Origin: Burkholderia pseudomultivorans
GTDB taxonomy: Bacteria; Pseudomonadota; Gammaproteobacteria; Burkholderiales; Burkholderiaceae
DNA: 64,000 nucleotides
Reading direction: 5' to 3'
Assembly (NCBI RefSeq): GCF_001718415.1
Contig: NZ_CP013378.1
Coordinates: 4,526,001-4,590,000 of the forward strand
The position numbers and the translations under genes were made by a program. Below are positions 58,347 to 64,000 of the stretch, piece by piece. Position 1 is the stretch's first letter; every line of letters starts with the position of its first letter. The notes under the pieces were generated by a model. The model searched no databases. It saw only the letters and a list, made by a program, of their open reading frames with translations, and was not told where the DNA came from.

Positions 58347-59843
58347 ATGAACCAGGCAATTTCCTGCGACGTGTTCTATCGCCCGTCGCGCATCCGCACC
58401 GTGCTGGTCGCGAACCGCGGCGAAATCGCGGTGCGCGTGATTCGCGCCGCGCACGAGCTCGGGATGCGCGCGGTCGCCGTGGTCAGCGATGCCGACCGCG
58501 ACAGCCTCGCCGCGCGCATGGCCGACGAAGCGATCCACATCGGCTCCTCGCACGCGGCGAAGAGCTACCTGAATCCGGCCGCGATCCTCGACGCCGCGCG
58601 GCAGTGCGGCGCGGATGCGGTCCATCCCGGCTACGGGTTCCTGTCCGAGAACGCCGCATTCGCCGCGCAGGTCGAAGCGGCCGGCCTCGTCTTCGTCGGC
58701 CCGGACTCGCAGGTGATCGCGACGATGGGCGACAAGGCGCGTGCGCGCGACACCGCGCGGCGCGCGAACGTGCCGACGGTGCCCGGCAGCGACGGCGTCG
58801 TGCAGTCGCTCGACGCCGCGCGCGAGGTGGCCGCGCGCATCGGCTATCCGGTCATGATCAAGGCCGCCGCCGGCGGCGGCGGCCGCGGCATTCGCGTCGC
58901 GCACGACGCGGCGCAGCTCGACGCCGAGCTGCCGCTCGCGCAGCGCGAGGCGCAGGCCGCGTTCGGCGACGGCGGCGTCTATCTGGAGCGCTTCATCGCG
59001 CGCGCGCGGCACATCGAAGTGCAGGTGCTCGGCGACGGGCGCGACGTCGTCCATCTGTTCGAACGCGAATGCTCGCTGCAGCGCCGCCGCCAGAAGATCC
59101 TCGAGGAAGCGCCGTCGCCGTCGCTGACGCCGGCGCTGCGCGCCGAGCTGTGCGCATCGGCGACGCGTCTCGCGCGCGAAGTCGGCTATCGCAGCGCAGG
59201 CACGCTCGAATACCTGTTCGACGACACGCGCGGCGAGTTCTACTTCATCGAGATGAACACGCGCATCCAGGTCGAGCATCCGGTGACCGAGGCGATCACC
59301 GGCATCGACCTCGTGCGCGAAACGCTGCGCATCGCCGACGGCGAGCCGCTGCGCTTCGCGCAGCAGGACATCGCGATGCGCGGCGCGGCGCTCGAATGCC
59401 GGATCAATGCGGAAGACCCGCTGCAGGACTTCCGCCCGAATCCCGGCCGGATCGATGCACTCGTCTGGCCGACCGGCCCCGGCGTGCGCGTCGACTCGCT
59501 GCTCTATCCGGGCTGCGTCGTGCCGCCGTTCTACGACTCGCTGCTCGCCAAGCTGATCGTGCACGACGAGAGCCGGGCGGCGGCGCTGCAGCGTCTGTCA
59601 CGCGCGCTCGGCGAACTGCAGGTCGGCGGCATGAAGACCACCGCGCCGCTGCACGCCGCGCTGCTCGCCGACGCCGACGTCCGCGCCGGCCGCTATCACA
59701 CCAATTTCCTCGAGGCGTGGATGCCGCGATGGCGTGCGGCGCTCGACGCGGCGGCCGCCGCCGCGGGCCGGTCCGAATCCGAATCCGAATCCGCAAACCT
59801 CAACGTAAACGCAGACGCGACGCGCGTCGGGGAGGCCCTGTGA
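58347..59843 (+). CDS. Biotin carboxylase (AccC-like) of the pxp operon
   Basis: 498-residue ATP-grasp enzyme carboxylating biotin. Seen in order: biotin-carboxylase N-domain (TVLVANRGEIAVRVIRAA, 19-36), ATP loop KAAAGGGGRGIR, catalytic FYFIEMNTRIQVEHPVTE and the C-terminal domain. It is longer than housekeeping AccC (about 450) by an N-terminal 15 residues and a low-complexity tail with SESESES coded by a TCCGAA repeat. The stop overlaps the next gene as GTGA. Confidence 0.92.
   Translation: MNQAISCDVFYRPSRIRTVLVANRGEIAVRVIRAAHELGMRAVAVVSDADRDSLAARMADEAIHIGSSHAAKSYLNPAAILDAARQCGADAVHPGYGFLSENAAFAAQVEAAGLVFVGPDSQVIATMGDKARARDTARRANVPTVPGSDGVVQSLDAAREVAARIGYPVMIKAAAGGGGRGIRVAHDAAQLDAELPLAQREAQAAFGDGGVYLERFIARARHIEVQVLGDGRDVVHLFERECSLQRRRQKILEEAPSPSLTPALRAELCASATRLAREVGYRSAGTLEYLFDDTRGEFYFIEMNTRIQVEHPVTEAITGIDLVRETLRIADGEPLRFAQQDIAMRGAALECRINAEDPLQDFRPNPGRIDALVWPTGPGVRVDSLLYPGCVVPPFYDSLLAKLIVHDESRAAALQRLSRALGELQVGGMKTTAPLHAALLADADVRAGRYHTNFLEAWMPRWRAALDAAAAAAGRSESESESANLNVNADATRVGEAL
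59772..59793. repeat. TCCGAA hexamer repeat in the biotin carboxylase tail
   Basis: Three full copies of TCCGAA plus a partial fourth, encoding Ser-Glu pairs near the C-terminus. Slippage would change length by two residues at a time without a frameshift. Confidence 0.7.
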
Positions 59844-60715
59844 CGACCCGCTATACGTTCGGCGGCGACGAGTTCGTGTTCGTCGAGATCAGCGAAGCGA
59901 TGTCGCTCGACGCGTTCTTCAAGGGCACCGCGATCACGCGCGAGCTGCAGCGCCGCGCGGTGCCCGGCATCACCGAGATCTGCCCGGCCAACGCGTCCTA
60001 CCAGGTGCGCTACGACCCGGACACGATCGCGCCCGACGCACTGGTCGCGCTGCTGAAATCGATCGAGGCCGACGTCGGCGAAGCGTCGCTCGACCTCGAC
60101 ACGCGCATCGTCGAGGTGCCGGTGCTCTACAACGATCCGTGGACGCACGAGACGATGATGCGGTTCCGCGAGCGCCACCAGGACCCGTCGTCGACCGATC
60201 TCGAATACGCGGCGCGCATCAACGGCAAGCGCGACGTCGACGACTTCATCGCCGCGCACTCGGGCGCGCCGTGGTTCGTGTCGATGGTCGGCTTCGTCGC
60301 GGGCCTGCCGTTCATGTACCAGATGGTCGAACGCGAACGCCAGCTCGAAGTGCCGAAATACCTGCGGCCGCGCACCGACACGCCGAAGCTGACGGTCGGC
60401 CATGGCGGCTGCTTCGGCTGCATCTACTCGGTGCGCGGCGCGGGCGGCTACCAGATGTTCGGCGTGACGCCGGCGCCGATCTTCGATCCCGAACAGCGGC
60501 TCGACTATCTGCGCGACTTCATGGTGTTCTTCCGCCCCGGCGACATCGTGAAGTTCCAGCCGATCGACCGCGCCGCGTACGACGCGGCCGTCGCGGCCGT
60601 CGAAGCGGGCACGTTCTCGCTGCGCGTGCGCCCCGTGAAATTCTCGCTCGACGCGTTCCGGCGCGATCCCGATGCGTACAACCGTTCTCTCGTCGAGGTG
60701 CTGCATGCAAGCTGA
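59840..60715 (+). CDS. pxpB: 5-oxoprolinase subunit B family protein (KipI/allophanate hydrolase subunit 1-like)
   Basis: 291 residues, start GTG at 59840 with GGGGAGG upstream and a 4-bp overlap with the carboxylase. The N-terminal lobe holds ITEICPANASYQVRYDP and the C-terminal cyclophilin-like lobe GFVAGLPFMYQMVERER and RGAGGYQMFG. The GGYQ-x-FG loop is closer to the urea-carboxylase version (PGGYQL) than to the usual KipI GGWQLIG. It is also longer than typical PxpB (about 220-250). Partner of PxpC. Confidence 0.85.
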   Translation: MTTRYTFGGDEFVFVEISEAMSLDAFFKGTAITRELQRRAVPGITEICPANASYQVRYDPDTIAPDALVALLKSIEADVGEASLDLDTRIVEVPVLYNDPWTHETMMRFRERHQDPSSTDLEYAARINGKRDVDDFIAAHSGAPWFVSMVGFVAGLPFMYQMVERERQLEVPKYLRPRTDTPKLTVGHGGCFGCIYSVRGAGGYQMFGVTPAPIFDPEQRLDYLRDFMVFFRPGDIVKFQPIDRAAYDAAVAAVEAGTFSLRVRPVKFSLDAFRRDPDAYNRSLVEVLHAS

Positions 60716-61700
60716 CGCGCACAAGCTGATCGAGGTCGTGAAGCCCGGCCTCGCGACCTCGGTCCAGGATATGGGCCGGCAAGGCTACTACCATGTCGGC
60801 ATTCCGCCGTCGGGCTCGCTCGACCAGTACGCATCGCGCGCGGCGAACCTGCTGGTCGGCAATCCCGAGCAGGCCGCCGTGCTCGAATGCACGCTGCTCG
60901 GCCCCGAGCTGCTGTTCCACACCGACGCGCTGATCGCCGTGACCGGCGCGGAGATGACGCCGAAGATCGACGGCGTCGGCCAGCGCTGCAACGTCGCGCT
61001 GCGCATCCGCGCGGGCAGCGTGCTGTCGTTCAACTACGTGAAGGGCGGTGCGCGCGCGTATCTCGCCGTCGCGGGCGGCATCGACGTGCCGGTCGTGCTC
61101 GGCAGCCGCTCGACGTATGCGCTCGGCGCGATCGGCGGCCACGCCGGCCGGCGTCTGCAGAAAGGCGACCGGCTGCCGGTCGGCGCGGCGCGCGAGCCGG
61201 GCCGCGAAGGCCGCGAGCTGCCGCCGGCCGTATGCCGGCCGCTCGACAGCCAGGTCGAACTGCGCGTGCTGACCGGCCTGTATCACTACCGTCTCAGCGA
61301 CGAATCGGCGCATACGTTCTTCGACGACGAATGGACCGTCGCGCCCGAGGCGGACCGCATCGGCTATCGCTACAAGAACGGCCGCCCGCTGCAGTTCAGG
61401 CCGCGCGAGCAGCCGTTCGGCGCGGGCGCCGATCCGTCGAACATCGTCGACGCGTGCTATCCGATCGGCTCGATCCAGGTGCCGGCCGGGCTCGAGCCGA
61501 TCATCCTGCATCGCGACGCGGTGTCGGGCGGCGGCTACGCGACGATCGGCACGGTGATCAGCGCCGACATGGACCTGATCGGCCAGATGCAGCCCAACCA
61601 TCGCGCGCGCTTCGTGCGCGTGACGATGGCCGAGGCACTCGCCGCACGCCGCGAGTACCAGCGACGCCTCGCGCTGCTGCGCGCCGTGCTGCAGGACTGA
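60705..61700 (+). CDS. pxpC: 5-oxoprolinase subunit C family / biotin-dependent carboxyltransferase-like protein (KipA)
   Basis: 331 residues. The conserved start IEVVKPGLATSVQDMGRQGYYHVGIPPSGSLD (about 9-40), GRSTYALGAIGGHAGR-like segment and the ILHRDAVSGGGYATIGTVISADMDLIGQ end are characteristic of KipA/PxpC and of the matching part of urea carboxylase. It overlaps pxpB by 11 bp. Together B and C form the catalytic complex that receives substrate from PxpA or CO2 from carboxybiotin. Confidence 0.9.
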   Translation: MQADAHKLIEVVKPGLATSVQDMGRQGYYHVGIPPSGSLDQYASRAANLLVGNPEQAAVLECTLLGPELLFHTDALIAVTGAEMTPKIDGVGQRCNVALRIRAGSVLSFNYVKGGARAYLAVAGGIDVPVVLGSRSTYALGAIGGHAGRRLQKGDRLPVGAAREPGREGRELPPAVCRPLDSQVELRVLTGLYHYRLSDESAHTFFDDEWTVAPEADRIGYRYKNGRPLQFRPREQPFGAGADPSNIVDACYPIGSIQVPAGLEPIILHRDAVSGGGYATIGTVISADMDLIGQMQPNHRARFVRVTMAEALAARREYQRRLALLRAVLQD

Positions 61701-61924
61701 ACGCAGGACGCCCGGCCGCCGCGCCGCGGCACGGCCGCCTGCGCGGTTCGTTTTCCGACTCCGTATTCCGTTTCCCGCCCGCGCGACCGCACGCCGCGCG
61801 GCGGGGACGCTTGCGCGTCGTTTCTGCCGGACCGGTTGCCCGCCCGACGTCGGGGCAACCCTGCGGAGCGCCTGCACCGCAGCCGCGACGTCGTCCGCCG
61901 TTTCGCCCACCAAGGAGCACGCTC

Positions 61925-63280
61925 ATGGCCAACCTGGCTCAGGCCCGCACCGACGAGGATCTCGACCTGTCGACGCTCGCCATTCCCGATCACGCGCGCA
62001 TGCCGCCCTTCTCGCTGACGATGGCGTGGTGGGCCGTGTGCAGCGCGGTGTTCTACATCGTCGTCGGCGCGACGCTCGCGCTCACCTACGGCGCGCGCAA
62101 CGCGCTGATCGGCATGGCGCTGTCGGTGGTATCGTACGGCGCCGTCAACACGATCATCAGCCGCTACGCGATCCGCACCGGGCTGTCGGTCGCGCTGTTC
62201 TCGCGCGTGCTGTTCGGCAGCGCGGGCGCCGCGCTCGCGACGCTGATCTTCTTCGCGACGGCCATCTACTACGCGGTGTTCGAAGGCTCGGTGATCGCGA
62301 TTGCCGCGCATCACCTGTTTCCGGCGCTCGACTACAAATGGGCTGCGCTGCTCGTCGTCGGCTACAGCGTGCCGCTCGTATTCGGCAGCGTGCAGCACTG
62401 GCTCGACAAGTTCAACGGCGTGCTGCTGCCGTTCTACCTGCTCGGGCTGCTCGCGGCGGTCGGGCTCGCGACGGCCGAATACGGCTATCACGCCGCGTGG
62501 CTCGACGTCGGCCCGGCCGGCGGCGCGCCGGCCGGTGGCTGGTGGCACTGCTTCGTCTACTACATGGGCGTGTGGGTGCTGATGATGTTCACGTTCGACT
62601 ACGCGCGCTTCGGCCGCAGGCAGGACGCGCGCTATCACGGCCGCTGCAACTTCGGGATGCCGTTCTACCTCGTCACGTTCCTGCTGAACGGCGCGGCCGG
62701 CATCTATCTGGTCGGCACGATTCCCGGGCTCGGTACGCTGTCCGAAGTGTCGGTCGTGCTCGCGCTGCTGAAGCTGATGGGGCTGTGGGGCCTGCTGTTC
62801 GTCTGGGTCACGCAGTCGCGCATCAACACCGCGAACTACTACCTCGCGACGGTCAACATGCAGGCGTTCTTCCAGAAGGTGGCCGGCCTGCGCGCGCCGA
62901 AATTCGTATGGGCGCTGGTGGTCGGTGCGGTGGTCTATGCGCTGATGATGGCCGACATCTTCTCGCGGATCCTGCAGGCGCTCGCGTATCAGGGCATCTT
63001 CGTCGTCGCGTGGGTCGGCGTCGCGCTCGCGCATATCCTGTCCGCGCGCTATGGCGAGCTCGTCGGCGACGACGTCGAATGCCGCGACGCGCATGTGCCG
63101 ACCTTCAATCCGGGCGGGCTCGCCGCATGGTTCGCGGGCGCGTTCGCCGGGCTCGCGCTGAACCAGGCGAGCGGGTTTGCCGCGTCGCTGTCGGCGCCCG
63201 CAACCTTCGCCGTGTCGTGGCTCGTCTACCGCGCGCTGCTCGGCAGCGCGAAGCGGACCTGGTTCGTGCGGAACACGTGA
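61925..63280 (+). CDS. NCS1-family permease (cytosine/purine/hydantoin permease-like)
   Basis: 451-residue membrane transporter with about 12 helices (first near 32-52, SLTMAWWAVCSAVFYIVVGAT). It belongs to the codB/NCS1 family, whose members carry cytosine, allantoin, hydantoins and similar ring compounds. It lies 224 bp after pxpC on the same strand with AAGGAG before its ATG, so it probably imports the substrate of the pxp operon, perhaps 5-oxoproline or a related cyclic amide. The substrate is inference. Confidence 0.87.
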   Translation: MANLAQARTDEDLDLSTLAIPDHARMPPFSLTMAWWAVCSAVFYIVVGATLALTYGARNALIGMALSVVSYGAVNTIISRYAIRTGLSVALFSRVLFGSAGAALATLIFFATAIYYAVFEGSVIAIAAHHLFPALDYKWAALLVVGYSVPLVFGSVQHWLDKFNGVLLPFYLLGLLAAVGLATAEYGYHAAWLDVGPAGGAPAGGWWHCFVYYMGVWVLMMFTFDYARFGRRQDARYHGRCNFGMPFYLVTFLLNGAAGIYLVGTIPGLGTLSEVSVVLALLKLMGLWGLLFVWVTQSRINTANYYLATVNMQAFFQKVAGLRAPKFVWALVVGAVVYALMMADIFSRILQALAYQGIFVVAWVGVALAHILSARYGELVGDDVECRDAHVPTFNPGGLAAWFAGAFAGLALNQASGFAASLSAPATFAVSWLVYRALLGSAKRTWFVRNT

Positions 63281-63299
63281 CGGCGCCGGAACGACCGCA

Positions 63300-64000
63300 T
63301 CAGACGTGCTGCGCGGCGCCGTCGAGCGTCGCGCGCACCTTCGCGACGAGCGTTTCGTCGACCGGCGCCAGCACCTCGCCGCGCGGGCGCACGCCCGAGC
63401 CGAAATGCACGGCGCGCACGCCGGTGGCGCGCACGAAATCGCCGACCGCATCGAGCGTGAGCCCCGAGCCGGCCAGCACCGTGCAGGTCGTGCCGGCGGC
63501 CTGCCGCACCATGCGCGTGATCGTCGCCACCGCGTCGAGCACCGACGGACGGCCGCCCGACGTCAGCACCGAGGTGACGGCCGGCACGCGCAGCAGCGCG
63601 TCGAAGGCGGCGTTGAGATCGCGCGACACGTCGAACGCACGATGAAACGTGAGCGCACGGCCGTCCGCGGCCGCGGCGATGCGCGCGAGCGCGTCGAGGT
63701 CGATGTCGCCGCGCGCGTCGAGCGCGCCGAACACGACGCCGTTCGCACCGGCCGCGACGGCCGCGCGCACGTCGCGCTCGATCACGCGCAGGTCGTCGGC
63801 GTCGTAGACGAACGAGCGGCTGTGCGGACGCACGATCACGTTGACCGGAATCGGCACGGCCGCCACGACGGCCTCGACCAGGCCGACGCTCGGCGTCAGC
63901 CCGCCCTCGCCGATCGCGGTCACGAGTTCGAGACGGTCGGCGCCCGCGCGGGCGGCGGCCTTCGCATCGCCGACGGTCGTGGCGATCACTTCGAGCAGAA
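63300..64000 (-). CDS. cutC: Copper homeostasis protein CutC, 5' end outside the window
   Basis: At least 233 residues of a CutC-family TIM-barrel protein: LLEVIATTVGDAKAAARAGADRLELV at the visible start, PVNVIVRPHSRSFVYD, FGALDARGDID, TFHRAFDV and VLTSGGRPS. The frame continues past the right edge, where the normal start is a few codons further; the internal GTG at 63989 is not the start. A copper role comes from E. coli genetics and is disputed; a sugar/nucleoside-like metabolic role is possible. Convergent with the permease, 19 bp apart. Confidence 0.9.
   Translation of the reverse strand, partial: LLEVIATTVGDAKAAARAGADRLELVTAIGEGGLTPSVGLVEAVVAAVPIPVNVIVRPHSRSFVYDADDLRVIERDVRAAVAAGANGVVFGALDARGDIDLDALARIAAAADGRALTFHRAFDVSRDLNAAFDALLRVPAVTSVLTSGGRPSVLDAVATITRMVRQAAGTTCTVLAGSGLTLDAVGDFVRATGVRAVHFGSGVRPRGEVLAPVDETLVAKVRATLDGAAQHV

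Overview
This window looks like a piece of the main chromosome of a Burkholderia species, most likely from the B. cepacia complex. The reasons are the very high GC, the codon use, split metH, and gene neighbourhoods typical of that genus: the PhaM-type granule regulator, DUF3567/DUF1840/DUF2917 proteins, the bioAFDB operon, and an AceK starting MNHFPK. Almost everything is core metabolism in short operons. No rRNA, tRNA or CRISPR array was seen.

Layout. 1-1.1 kb: start of a taurine/sulfonate ABC transporter (tauB edge, tauA). 1.3-7.1 kb: the lipoate and cell-wall block lipA, lipB, a DUF2917 protein, a divergent LysR regulator, ybeD-like, D-amino acid aminotransferase and a D,D-carboxypeptidase. 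7.6-13.6 kb, minus strand: an Mla/Pqi-like lipid ABC transporter (permease, ATPase, MCE protein, auxiliary lipoprotein), then VanZ, a 2Fe-2S ferredoxin and a small hydrolase. 13.9-16.8 kb: a secreted nucleotidase lipoprotein and a Sel1-repeat protein. 16.9-20.8 kb: the only clearly accessory region. It has an intact IS256-family element with a perfect 8-bp target duplication, next to a lower-GC, four-gene, translationally coupled type VI secretion cassette: double-PAAR protein, PAAR protein with a beta-domain tail, Tae4-type peptidoglycan amidase, and a small membrane protein that is the only candidate immunity gene. 20.8-24.5 kb: birA, coaX, a small membrane peptide, rfaE2 and a ferritin-like di-iron protein. 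25-31.9 kb: patatin, PhaM, an enoyl-CoA hydratase/FAH pair with divergent IclR regulator, DUF3108, and DUF3567 behind a structured intergenic region. 32.1-40.8 kb: split metH, DUF1840, argS, a SPOR protein, dsbA and an SDR. 41-51.2 kb: a peptide-binding protein, an ABC-F ATPase, an MBL hydrolase, aceK, carbonic anhydrase, an SDR, YchJ and a secreted hydrolase. 51.7-56 kb: bioA-bioF-bioD-bioB. 56.1-63.3 kb: a LysR regulator divergent from a pxpA/accB/accC/pxpB/pxpC/NCS1 permease operon. 63.3-64 kb: cutC, running off the end.

How the genes work together. Biotin recurs: a monofunctional BirA, the full late biotin pathway, and right beside it a 5-oxoprolinase-like operon carrying its own biotin carboxylase and a tiny biotin carrier. 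Lipoyl synthesis (lipB, lipA) is a second cofactor block. The T6SS cassette is the strongest candidate for new biology, because its immunity gene does not resemble the soluble periplasmic immunity proteins known for Tae4 effectors.
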